From: Bacteroidales bacterium
Lineage (GTDB): Bacteria > Bacteroidota > Bacteroidia > Bacteroidales > F082
Length of the DNA stretch: 21,311 nucleotides
Assembly (NCBI GenBank): GCA_017428285.1
Contig: JAFRRE010000042.1
Location: forward strand, 1 to 21,311
Reading direction: 5' to 3'
Within the stretch, counting starts at the first letter, position 1. Each line of letters begins with the position of its first letter. Below are positions 15,208-21,311 of the stretch, one piece after another. Both the position numbers and the translations under genes were made by a program. Under the pieces are notes generated by a model. It did not search any database. It saw only the letters and a program-made list of their open reading frames with translations, and was not told the origin of the DNA.

Positions 15208-17415
15208 ATGAAACGACTGGTTTTCATCATATTATCCTTAACATTCACCTTGTTTGCGAAGGCGCAGATTGCCATCGACACGCTCAGCACCGAGGCTTTG
15301 AACCAACTACTCATCGAACAGGTGGAACGGTTGGCCGAAGATAGCGATGATGATATTGATTATGAAGACCTTTTGGAAAACTACATCTTCCTCAGTGAGA
15401 ATCCTGTCAACCTCAATAGCGAGGAGACCATGCGTTTGGTAGAACTGCATTTGCTCAGCGTGTTCCAATACGAGGAGTTGCAGCAATACCGTCGCTATTA
15501 CGGTGATCTTTTGTTCCTTGACGAGTTGGCCATGGTGGAGGGCTTCGACAAGCAGACGCTAGCCATCATCAGACCTTTAGTATGCATAAGCCGAGGCCAA
15601 AACAAGGACAAGCTGACTTTCAACAAATTGGCACGCTACGGCAAGCATCAACTGGTGGGCCGTTATGAACAAATCCTTGAACGGCAACAAGGTTACATGC
15701 CCATCGATGACTCCGCCCTCTTGGCCAAGCCCAACTCGCGCTACCTCGGCAGTCCACAAAAATACCAGCTGAAATACACCTATAACTATAGGAACAAAAT
15801 CCGCGCAGGCTTTGTTTTGGAAAAAGACGCTGGCGAGATGTTCTACACCGACAAGGTCAGCGACACCATCCATAAACTCTTGGGAAGCCAATTCCGTCGT
15901 GGCTTCGACTTTGTCGGCTTCCACCTCTATGCCAAAGACTTGGGCATTGTTAAAGCGGCTGTTTTGGGCGACTACCAGCTCGCCTTTGGCCAAGGCTTGA
16001 CGCTATGGTCGGGAATGAGTTTCGGAAAAGCAGGCGCAGGCAGCAGTGTGATGAAACAAGGACGCGGCATTACACCCAAAGGCTCAGCCAGCGAGTATGC
16101 TTTCATGCGCGGTGCTGCCGTTACCCTTGGCGGTGGGCCTTTTAGCGGCACACTATTCTATTCCAATCGTTGGGTCGATGCCAATGTCAGCGTGGCTGAC
16201 ACCTTGGAAAGCGAAGCCGAGTTTGTCAGCAGCCTGCAAGAGACGGGGTATCATCGCACTATTGGCGAGCTGCAAGACCGTCATGCCATACGGCAACAAG
16301 TCATTGGCGGCCATCTGGCCTACGCCATTGCCCACTTCGAAGTAGGTTACACCGCCCACCATACGTGGCTCAGCGTACCACTCGAACTCAAGCCCAGCCA
16401 TTACAACCAATTCTACTTCCAAGGGCAAAAGCTCACCAACCAAGGTATTGACATCAAGTATGTTAAAGGGAAATATGCGGTTTTTGGAGAAATGGCGATG
16501 AGTTATAATCATGGAGCCAAGGTCCCTGAGCCCGTCGAAGGGCCGACCTCAATACAATCGGGCGTTTCGACAAGCTCAACGACCCTTGGCTTTGCTGGTT
16601 TGGTCGGCCTAACCGTAAAACCTGCCGGTTATTTAAACTTCACTATCCTCTATCGTGACTATGGCAAAGCCTACCAAAACCTCATGAGCAATGCTTTCGG
16701 TGAAGGCAGCCGCAACCAAGGGCAACGAGGTATCTATCTTGGCGTGGAAGCCGCTCCCGCACCTTATTGGACCATCCTCGCATACGTCGACCAATTCCAG
16801 TTCACCTGGCTGACATCACAAGTCAACGCACCAAGTCGTGGACATGACTACTATTTGCGCATCAGCCACAGCTTCAACCGTCGCACGCAAGCCTACCTGC
16901 AGTTCCGCTCAAAGACCAAGATGAAGAATTCCACCGATGCATTTGTCTTCAGTCACTACCCCATTTTCTACACCAAGAATGCCGTGCGTTTCAACATCAA
17001 CTATCAGATTGGTTGGGATTTGCATTGCAGCAACAAGGCCGAATACGCACACTACCGCAATGATGATGGCAGCAACGAACACGGTTATTTCCTCTGCCAA
17101 GACATCGCCTACAAGCCCGAAGACAAGCCCTATAGTCTTGCTTTCCGTTACGCCATCTTCGACGCCCAGGACTACAACGCCCGCATCTATGCCTACGAGA
17201 ACGACGTGCTTTACAGCTTCAGCGTACCTGCCCTTTACGGCAAAGGCATGAGGGTGTATCTCTTAGGGAAGGTCAAACTGTTCAATGCCTTGACGCTATA
17301 TGCCCGCATCGGGCGCACCATCTACAGCGACCGTGATGAGATTGGCAGCGGCCTGACGCTGATTGAGGGGAACCACAAGACGGATTTGAAGGTGGAGATG
17401 ATTTGGAAACTTTAG
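15208..17415 (+). CDS. Outer-membrane beta-barrel protein with N-terminal helix-hairpin-helix region
   Basis: The start is the ATG at 15208 (MKRLVFIILS), one base after the preceding stop; the in-frame TTG at 15196 is not needed. The protein has 735 residues. A signal peptide (1-20, cleavage after AKAQ) is followed by an acidic, helical region at about 25-125 with helix-hairpin-helix-like content (LLEELENYIFLSENPVNLN-type segment, then FLDELAMVEGFDKQTLAIIRP). From about 145 onward it is a long series of amphipathic beta strands, Tyr- and Gly-rich, ending in a strand with terminal L (LKVEMIWKL). This architecture is common in Bacteroidetes, usually as hypothetical or HHH-domain proteins; the role is unknown. 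An in-frame dispersed repeat supplies residues about 438-461, probably in an external loop. Confidence 0.8.
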   Translation: MKRLVFIILSLTFTLFAKAQIAIDTLSTEALNQLLIEQVERLAEDSDDDIDYEDLLENYIFLSENPVNLNSEETMRLVELHLLSVFQYEELQQYRRYYGDLLFLDELAMVEGFDKQTLAIIRPLVCISRGQNKDKLTFNKLARYGKHQLVGRYEQILERQQGYMPIDDSALLAKPNSRYLGSPQKYQLKYTYNYRNKIRAGFVLEKDAGEMFYTDKVSDTIHKLLGSQFRRGFDFVGFHLYAKDLGIVKAAVLGDYQLAFGQGLTLWSGMSFGKAGAGSSVMKQGRGITPKGSASEYAFMRGAAVTLGGGPFSGTLFYSNRWVDANVSVADTLESEAEFVSSLQETGYHRTIGELQDRHAIRQQVIGGHLAYAIAHFEVGYTAHHTWLSVPLELKPSHYNQFYFQGQKLTNQGIDIKYVKGKYAVFGEMAMSYNHGAKVPEPVEGPTSIQSGVSTSSTTLGFAGLVGLTVKPAGYLNFTILYRDYGKAYQNLMSNAFGEGSRNQGQRGIYLGVEAAPAPYWTILAYVDQFQFTWLTSQVNAPSRGHDYYLRISHSFNRRTQAYLQFRSKTKMKNSTDAFVFSHYPIFYTKNAVRFNINYQIGWDLHCSNKAEYAHYRNDDGSNEHGYFLCQDIAYKPEDKPYSLAFRYAIFDAQDYNARIYAYENDVLYSFSVPALYGKGMRVYLLGKVKLFNALTLYARIGRTIYSDRDEIGSGLTLIEGNHKTDLKVEMIWKL
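16519..16589. repeat. Dispersed palindromic repeat inserted in frame in a coding region
   Basis: The left arm at 16521-16544 (core CTGAGCCCGTCGAAGGG) and the right arm at 16560-16587 (core TTTCGACAAGCTCAACGACC) are imperfect inverted copies sharing GGTC, TGAGC and GTCGAA on opposite strands, with a 15-base loop. This is the familiar GTCGAAnGGnC-type repeat seen dispersed in many bacterial genomes. It is translated as VPEPVEGPT and VSTSSTTLG within the outer-membrane protein and does not break the frame. Confidence 0.8.
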
Positions 17416-17426
17416 GAAAGCAAGGT

Positions 17427-17981
17427 TTATTCTCCACTTACATCATTCAAGTCAAAGTAAAGCAGGCGGGTGTCGTCGTCTTTATCATCTTCGTTAAGCG
17501 GGACGAAACCGTTTTTCAGATAAAAAGGAACGGCATCGGCGTATGCATCAACCGTCAGGAAACGGCAACCTGTTTTGTTGTCGATGACAAAATAACTCTT
17601 GATAAAATACAGCAAAAGGGTGCCAATGGATTGACCTTTCATCGACTCTTCAACTCCCAAACGACACAATTTTGCCGCAGGATAACTCTTTAACCTTTTC
17701 TCATTGGGGAAACGGTTCTTACGAAAACGATTGAATTCCGTCTTATTCTCAAAATCGCTCAACGACACTCTGTCATTTGCCAAGCTAAAAAAGGCAGCAA
17801 CGCGTTTCGTGTTTTTTTCCTCGAGCACATAAGTAACAGCCAACAATGCTTTTCGATAAAGAGTTGCCTCATTCAATAGAAAATCGTTCAAATCTGCATC
17901 TCCACAGTTGAAAGACCTTATCGGCTCATCGGCGGAAAGCTTCCGTACTTCAAACCGACTTTTTATTTCAGCATAATCCAT
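17427..17981 (-). CDS. GNAT-family acetyltransferase, TacT-like toxin candidate
   Basis: This 184-residue single-domain protein begins with the TacT-type region (FNCGDADLNDFLLNEATLY, then AVTYVLEE and VAAFFSLAND). It carries an acetyl-CoA-binding motif at LCRLGVEESMKGQSIGTLLL, where the usual second Gly of the RxxGxG loop is Ser. The C-terminal GNAT signature is AVPFYLKNGFVPL. TacT-like enzymes acetylate aminoacyl-tRNA or proteins. A small gene ending four bases upstream could be its antitoxin, although it is not of the ribbon-helix-helix type usual for TacA. A plain housekeeping acetyltransferase remains possible. It converges with the outer-membrane protein gene with only 11 bases between. 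Confidence 0.82.
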   Translation of the reverse strand: MDYAEIKSRFEVRKLSADEPIRSFNCGDADLNDFLLNEATLYRKALLAVTYVLEEKNTKRVAAFFSLANDRVSLSDFENKTEFNRFRKNRFPNEKRLKSYPAAKLCRLGVEESMKGQSIGTLLLYFIKSYFVIDNKTGCRFLTVDAYADAVPFYLKNGFVPLNEDDKDDDTRLLYFDLNDVSGE

Positions 17982-17985
17982 ACTG

Positions 17986-18138
17986 TCATTCTTTCATTAT
18001 GCTCATAATCAGATGGTATGCAGCCAAGCGTTTCGCTTTTTCTTCAGCCGTTTCGGTGCGTTTTTCCTTCATGCGAGCCTCGAAACGGCGAGCATCTTCA
18101 CCGAAAAGGATGGGCGTTTCTTTGATGGGTTTTGCCAT
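17986..18138 (-). CDS. 50-residue protein upstream of GNAT (putative antitoxin)
   Basis: The ATG at 18138 opens a 50-residue frame (MAKPIKETPILFGEDARRFE, continuing to IMSIMKE) that stops at 17986, four bases before the GNAT start. It is highly charged (Lys, Arg, Glu) and predicted helical in the second half (RMKEKRTETAEEKAKRLAAY). The start KPIKETPIL resembles short proteins I recall upstream of GNAT genes in Bacteroidetes, but I cannot confirm this here. Location, size and tight spacing fit a type II antitoxin or a partner protein of the acetyltransferase. A promoter is seen at 18248-18278. Confidence 0.68.
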   Translation of the reverse strand: MAKPIKETPILFGEDARRFEARMKEKRTETAEEKAKRLAAYHLIMSIMKE

Positions 18139-18199
18139 AATCTTTTTCTCCTATTTATTCTTGTTTCCTACCTGTACAAAATCCGTGCAAAATAAAACG

Positions 18200-18237
18200 A
18201 CCCGCCGATTTAAGCATTGCAAAGAGGCTTGGCGGGT
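18200..18237 (-). terminator. Terminator-like hairpin in the GNAT operon leader (possible attenuator)
   Basis: On the minus strand ACCCGCC (18237-18231) pairs with GGCGGGT (18206-18200), and an inner AAGC/GCTT can extend the stem. The stem is followed at once by CGTTTTATTTT. This has the form of an intrinsic terminator, placed between the promoter at 18248-18278 and the small gene starting at 18138, so it could act as an attenuator or give a short RNA. Confidence 0.45.
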
Positions 18238-18247
18238 TCTCGTGCTG

Positions 18248-18278
18248 CAAAGATACAAACATTTCCCCATTCCGCAAG
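18248..18278 (-). promoter_or_regulatory. Bacteroidetes-type promoter for the GNAT operon
   Basis: On the minus strand, CTTG (18278-18275), a 19-base spacer, then TATCTTTG (18255-18248). This matches the Bacteroides -33/-7 consensus with one change in the -33 box. It reads toward the 50-residue gene and the GNAT gene. Confidence 0.65.
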
Positions 18279-18308
18279 CATTTTGACGAAAAAAAAATTC
18301 CTTTTCCC

Positions 18309-18338
18309 CTTGCAAAAGCAAAAGATTGTCTATCTTTG
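18309..18338 (+). promoter_or_regulatory. Bacteroidetes-type promoter, candidate for the CXXX peptide operon
   Basis: CTTG at 18309-18312, an 18-base spacer, then TATCTTTG at 18331-18338. It lies about 310 bases before the first precursor ATG at 18647. The intervening 18339-18646 has no convincing gene: it holds a 158-bp imperfect palindrome and a short open frame from 18364 to 18600 that crosses the palindrome. A second -7-like box (TAAGTTTG at 18567-18574) has no matching -33 box. The promoter shares its -7 octamer with the divergent GNAT promoter. Confidence 0.55.
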
Positions 18339-18398
18339 CCCCGCCAAGCCGAGAGAAAACGGCATGGCCAGAGAAAGCGCATTCTTCGCTTTGTTCCT

Positions 18399-18556
18399 CA
18401 CTAGTGAATCTGGACAATTCGCATGGTACAAGAGGAATGATGAGATGAGGCAGCTTTCACTGTTTAATGTTTGTGTATTTGAGCACCTACATAAACAGTG
18501 GAGCTTTACCGTATCCATTATTTTGATGTACCATGGGAGTCCAGACCCAACTAGTG
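18399..18556. repeat. 158-bp imperfect palindrome (MITE-like or structured leader RNA)
   Basis: Four nested complementary blocks occur with matched spacing: CACTAGT 18399-18405 with ACTAGTG 18550-18556; TCTGGAC 18409-18415 with GTCCAGA 18539-18545; CATGGTACA 18422-18430 with TGTACCATG 18527-18535; CACTGTTTAATGT 18458-18470 with ACATAAACAGTG 18489-18500. The segments between also align with some G.U pairs. The whole would fold into one long hairpin. No clear target-site duplication was found. It may be a miniature transposable element, or a structured 5' leader of the peptide operon. Confidence 0.65.
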
Positions 18557-18646
18557 AAAATAAGGATAAGTTTGGGAGGCTCCGCTCTGTTTGCCATTGA
18601 ATAACGTCGTCCTTTGGGCCAAGGGCGCAAACAAAAAGAAACAATA

Positions 18647-19015
18647 ATGGAAAACGGAGAAAACAAAGATCTTCAAGGAAGAAGAGAATTCTTCAAGGAA
18701 GCTGCAAAAAAGGCATTGCCGATTCTCGGTGTTGTGGCTTTGATGAGCAATCCTGTACTAACAAAAGCTGCTCAGTTGGAGCCCACTTACTGCGAACATG
18801 GATGCTATGCCACATGTAGAGACGACTGCTCTGGCAATTGCCATGGATCTTGCAGATATGGTTGCAAATCATCTTGTGCCGAAGGTTGCAGAAACTCATC
18901 CACGGCAATGGGGAACAGCGAATGCAATGGCTGTCGTAATTTATGCTTCAGTTGTTCAGGCTATTGCCAAGGAACTTGCGAAGGAAGTTGCCGTTCTGGT
19001 TCTTCTAGAGGATAG
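18647..19015 (+). CDS. CXXX-repeat RiPP precursor 1, Tat-like leader
   Basis: The start is the ATG at 18647 (MENGENKDLQ); the in-frame TTG at 18614 is not needed. The protein has 122 residues. The leader has a twin-arginine motif, GRREFFKEAAKKALPIL (Arg12-Arg13), then a weak hydrophobic stretch and a signal-peptidase-I-like LTKAAQ, with no lipobox Cys. The core has 16 Cys: nine spaced every four residues from C49 to C81, an 11-residue interruption, then C93, C96, C100, C103, C107, C111 and C115. This fits the Cys-Xaa-Xaa-Xaa repeat targets of radical SAM maturases in Bacteroidetes and Clostridia, where Cys residues are probably crosslinked. It is the first of three paralogues before the maturase gene. 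The product's structure and activity are unknown. Confidence 0.85.
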   Translation: MENGENKDLQGRREFFKEAAKKALPILGVVALMSNPVLTKAAQLEPTYCEHGCYATCRDDCSGNCHGSCRYGCKSSCAEGCRNSSTAMGNSECNGCRNLCFSCSGYCQGTCEGSCRSGSSRG

Positions 19016-19025
19016 TTTTTATTTC

Positions 19026-19060
19026 GGTTGGGAAGTGCAACTTTACTGTACTTCCCAACC
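19026..19060 (+). terminator. Stable hairpin after precursor 1 (partial terminator or processing site)
   Basis: GGTTGGGAAGT at 19026-19036 pairs perfectly with ACTTCCCAACC at 19050-19060, an 11-bp stem with a 13-base loop. It starts 10 bases after the precursor stop. There is no downstream T-run (attcaaacac follows), so it may protect the 3' end of the first transcript or lower expression of the later genes rather than terminate fully. Confidence 0.6.
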
Positions 19061-19078
19061 ATTCAAACACAAACAACT

Positions 19079-19573
19079 ATGAAAAAACGACTCACACTCA
19101 TCTGCTTGCTCTTTTTTGGTATTGCTGGAGTAAAAGCACAGACTTATTGTTATCATTGTTACAAAATGTATGATGAATTTGATGTACCTAAGACAGAAAA
19201 CTCTTATGGATATGTAACATTTAAAGGAGATTATTTGTATCCATCTGAAAAAGACGGAAGTTATCAAATTAGTGCATTCGACAGAAAACCATCCAAAAAT
19301 CTATACAAATGTAAAACGATTGTGAATGGAGCTTTATTATACGCAAAATGGGATGACACGCACAACGAATATGCAGAAAATGTGACATTTTACATTTTTC
19401 CAGATAAATATACATACTTTTTAATCGCTACAGATAAAAGCGAAATCAACTACATACATAATGGTTATACAAGCCCAAATGGAAATTTAACAAAAAAGCC
19501 CTACACTTTCTGTTACGAAAGATGCCCCAATAGGGATTGTGAAACGACAAAAGGTCCCTCAATGAAGCATTAG
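19079..19573 (+). CDS. Unknown secreted protein with CxxC motif inside the CXXX operon
   Basis: The start is the ATG at 19079 (MKKRLTLICLLFFGIAG); a longer frame from 19028 would run through the hairpin. The protein has 164 residues. A clear Sec signal peptide ends near 21 (VKAQ). The mature part begins TYCYHCYK (C24, C27) and ends with FCYERCPNRDC (C145, C149, C154), plus C78. The middle is Tyr/Lys/Asp-rich and beta-like (YGYVTFKGDYLY, ENVTFYIFPDKYTYFLIA). I do not recognise a family. It lies between precursors 1 and 2, and its stop is four bases from the next ATG, so it is probably co-expressed with the peptides. It might handle, bind or resist the exported product, or form disulfides; this is speculation. 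Confidence 0.72.
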   Translation: MKKRLTLICLLFFGIAGVKAQTYCYHCYKMYDEFDVPKTENSYGYVTFKGDYLYPSEKDGSYQISAFDRKPSKNLYKCKTIVNGALLYAKWDDTHNEYAENVTFYIFPDKYTYFLIATDKSEINYIHNGYTSPNGNLTKKPYTFCYERCPNRDCETTKGPSMKH

Positions 19574-19577
19574 CAAT

Positions 19578-20021
19578 ATGGAAACAAAAGAGAAAACACA
19601 AATTCAAAACCGTCGCGAGTTTTTCAAACAAGCAGCCAAGAAAACCCTTCCCATTCTGGCTATTGCTCCGATAATGCAGTCTTGCGAGGAATTGTTATTG
19701 GCATTAGAAATAGCTGCGGCAATGTCTGAAACTTCAAACAGTCAATCAAGTAACAATACAAGCAACAATACTCCAACATCGTCATACACCAATTCAAACA
19801 ATTCCTCTGGTTGTGGTGCTTGTGCATCGATGTGCAATAATAGTTGCCATGGGACGTGCACTGGAAATTGTTCAAGTGGGTGTTTCAATGGTTGTAAAGG
19901 CACGTGCGATAAATCTTGTAAAGGTGATTGTAGTGTGGTTTGTAGGGTTGGTTGTGTCTCTGGTTGCTCAGGTGGTTGCAGTATGTCATGCAAAGGAACT
20001 TGTCATTTTTCAACTTCATAG
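19578..20021 (+). CDS. CXXX-repeat RiPP precursor 2, Tat-like leader
   Basis: This 147-residue protein has the shared leader NRREFFKQAAKKTLPIL (Arg12-Arg13) followed by IAPIMQSC, where Cys36 may be a weak lipobox. A Ser/Asn/Thr-rich spacer spans about 50-77. The core contains 17 Cys from C79 to C142, spaced four apart except for one three-residue step at the start (C79, C82, C86). Residues between the Cys are small or polar, often Gly-Thr, Lys-Gly or Ser-Gly. It follows the unknown secreted protein by four bases. It is expected to be modified in the cytoplasm by the radical SAM enzyme and then exported by Tat. Fold and function of the product are unknown. Confidence 0.87.
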   Translation: METKEKTQIQNRREFFKQAAKKTLPILAIAPIMQSCEELLLALEIAAAMSETSNSQSSNNTSNNTPTSSYTNSNNSSGCGACASMCNNSCHGTCTGNCSSGCFNGCKGTCDKSCKGDCSVVCRVGCVSGCSGGCSMSCKGTCHFSTS

Positions 20022-20054
20022 AAACTGATTACATAATTAACAAATCAAACAATT

Positions 20055-20393
20055 ATGAAAAACGAACTTAAAAACAGAAGAGAATTCTTTAAGGAAACAG
20101 CAAAGAAAGCACTTCCTTTATTTGCTGTTGCAATTTTTGGCTCTAACCTATTATCTTCATGTACAAAAGATAATGGTGGAGGAGGTACAACTGGTTGTGG
20201 CAATAGTTGTAGTGGTTCTTGTAAAGGTGATTGTGCGGGTGCTTGTGGCACTGCCTGTAAAAATGCTTGTTCAAATTGTACAAATACTTGTACTGCTGGT
20301 TGTAAAGGAACTTGCGATGCTTTCTGCGACACTGGATGCAAAACCACTTGTAAAACTGGTTGTTATGCATTATGCCGTAAAAACACAAACTAG
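20055..20393 (+). CDS. CXXX-repeat RiPP precursor 3, Tat-like leader and lipobox
   Basis: This 112-residue protein is the most compact of the three paralogues. Its leader is NRREFFKETAKKALPLF (Arg8-Arg9), then a hydrophobic stretch ending NLLSSC, a good lipobox with Cys36, and a short Gly-rich spacer. The core has 16 Cys from C48 to C107, all four apart except one three-residue step (C72-C75). The residue set between the Cys is again small and polar (CKGD, CAGA, CKGT, CDTG). The maturase gene starts three bases after its stop, so it is probably the precursor most tightly coupled to it. It is likely a lipid-anchored, thioether-containing peptide if the family model applies. Confidence 0.88.
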   Translation: MKNELKNRREFFKETAKKALPLFAVAIFGSNLLSSCTKDNGGGGTTGCGNSCSGSCKGDCAGACGTACKNACSNCTNTCTAGCKGTCDAFCDTGCKTTCKTGCYALCRKNTN

Positions 20394-20396
20394 TTT

Positions 20397-21311
20397 ATGT
20401 CAAAAATCAAAGAAAACCAAGACGCTTGGCAGTCCGGCATGGCGAAGAACATCACCTTTATCGTCACCAAGGACTGCCAACTGGCCTGCAAATACTGCTA
20501 CCTCGTGGGCAAGAATGTGAAAGAGCGGATGCCTTGGGAGGTGGCCAAGACCTTCATCGACTATGTGCTCGACCATGAGACCGACCCCGATTTCGCCTAC
20601 GAGTCGGTGGTGTGGGACTTCATCGGCGGCGAGCCGTTCCTGGAGATAGAGCTTATCGACAAGATTTGCGATTACATCAAGACGGAGCTTTTCCGCCGTA
20701 ACCATCACTGGTTCAACAGCTACCGCTTCTCCTTCTCCACCAATGGCATCAACTACCATGAGAAGGCCGTGCAGGACTTCATCAAGAAGAATCGCGAGCA
20801 CCTCTCCATTGGCATCACCATCGATGGGACGGAGAAGAAGCACGACCTCAACCGCGTCTATAAGATTACCGAGAAAGGCTCCTACAAGGATGTGGTGAAG
20901 AACATTCCGCTTTGGTTGGAGCAGTTCCCTGGCGGAGGCACCAAGGTCACCATCTCATCGGCGGACATCCCTTATATCACTGAAAGCGTGCTGCATCTCT
21001 ACAGCCTCGGCATCCATGAGGTGAACATCAATGTGGTGTTCGAGGATGTGTGGCAGGAGGGCGACGATCTCCGCTTTGAGGAACAACTGATGCAATTGGC
21101 TGATGCCATCATCGACGGCGGTTATTATCAAGACTATGCCTGTTCGTTCTTCTCGGAGCACATCGGCAAGCCCATGGACCCCGAGCGCGACAACCAGAAC
21201 TGGTGCGGCGCAGGCAAGATGCTCAGCGTCGACGCTGCCGGCAACCTCTATCCCTGCACCCGCTTCGCGCAATACTCGCTCCGCGACAAGGAGACCTGGA
21301 CCATTGGCAAC
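20397..21311 (+). CDS. Radical SAM peptide maturase, CXXX-repeat target family (partial)
   Basis: This frame is open to the right edge; 305 residues are visible and no stop is reached. The radical SAM cluster motif is CxxxCxxC: Cys27, Cys31 and Cys34 in TKDCQLACKYCYLVGKN. Next come DFIGGEPFLEIE (SAM-binding GGE motif), RFSFSTNGINY, and ISIGITIDGT-like strands (LSIGITIDGTEKKHDLNR). A SPASM-like auxiliary-cluster region begins near 275 (NWCGAGKMLSVDAAGNLYPC). The family installs modifications, usually thioether bonds, on Cys-rich precursors. Location right after three CXXX precursors is strong context. The gene is clearly richer in G+C than the precursors. The rest of the enzyme and probably further modification and export genes lie beyond the window. 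Confidence 0.9.
   Translation, partial: MSKIKENQDAWQSGMAKNITFIVTKDCQLACKYCYLVGKNVKERMPWEVAKTFIDYVLDHETDPDFAYESVVWDFIGGEPFLEIELIDKICDYIKTELFRRNHHWFNSYRFSFSTNGINYHEKAVQDFIKKNREHLSIGITIDGTEKKHDLNRVYKITEKGSYKDVVKNIPLWLEQFPGGGTKVTISSADIPYITESVLHLYSLGIHEVNINVVFEDVWQEGDDLRFEEQLMQLADAIIDGGYYQDYACSFFSEHIGKPMDPERDNQNWCGAGKMLSVDAAGNLYPCTRFAQYSLRDKETWTIGN

Noticed and set aside
18364..18600. 78-residue open frame (MARESAFFALF...) as a gene
   Set aside because: It runs straight through the 158-bp palindrome, has no recognisable composition or homology, and is more likely a chance frame in the leader.
18647..20393. Cys-rich proteins as metallothioneins
   Set aside because: The cysteines follow strict four-residue spacing with RREFFK leaders and an adjacent radical SAM maturase; the CxC pattern of metallothioneins is absent.

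Overview
The window looks like a chromosomal segment of a Bacteroidales bacterium, probably gut-associated. This rests on Bacteroidetes-type promoters (a -33 TTTG-like box, a spacer of about 19, and TAnnTTTG), the near absence of Shine-Dalgarno sequences, a split transketolase, a PorV/PorQ-like barrel next to a helix-hairpin-helix outer-membrane protein, and Bacteroidales-style dispersed palindromes. No RNA genes, complete insertion sequences or CRISPR arrays were seen.

Region 1 (1-10956) is a cluster of exported caspase-fold and CHAT proteases. A TPR-CHAT protein reads leftward (103-3660); its last ~65 CHAT residues are missing and replaced by a short tail from a repeat that fills the left edge. 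From a shared divergent promoter region with a 15-bp perfect inverted repeat, a rightward operon encodes a caspase-Sel1-FGE-like fusion, a caspase-Sel1 protein, a separate FGE-like protein, and a second, complete TPR-CHAT protein. All five carry signal peptides, so they probably act in the cell envelope. The same caspase-Sel1 and FGE modules occur fused in one gene and split over the next two, which suggests they work as one unit.

Region 2 (10980-14244, minus strand) is a housekeeping-type operon: a DUF456 membrane protein, the transketolase N-terminal subunit (ATGA overlap), and the transketolase C-terminal subunit fused in frame to a LOG-like nucleotide-binding domain. A perfect 24-bp inverted repeat separates the two transketolase genes and supplies the stop codon of the first.

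Region 3 (14331-17415, plus) has a textbook promoter followed by two outer-membrane beta-barrel genes. The second carries an in-frame copy of a dispersed palindromic repeat.

Region 4 (17427-18278, minus) is a small toxin-antitoxin-like pair: a TacT-like GNAT acetyltransferase preceded by a 50-residue protein, with its own promoter and a hairpin in the leader.

Region 5 (18309-21311, plus) is a RiPP-type locus: three paralogous Cys-Xaa-Xaa-Xaa repeat precursors with Tat-like RREFFK leaders, an unknown secreted Cys-containing protein, and the start of a radical SAM peptide maturase that runs off the right edge. A 158-bp imperfect palindrome (MITE-like or a structured RNA) lies between the candidate promoter and the first precursor. 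The most notable candidates for undescribed biology are the exported caspase/CHAT/FGE cluster, the transketolase-LOG fusion, and the three-precursor Tat-exported CXXX locus.
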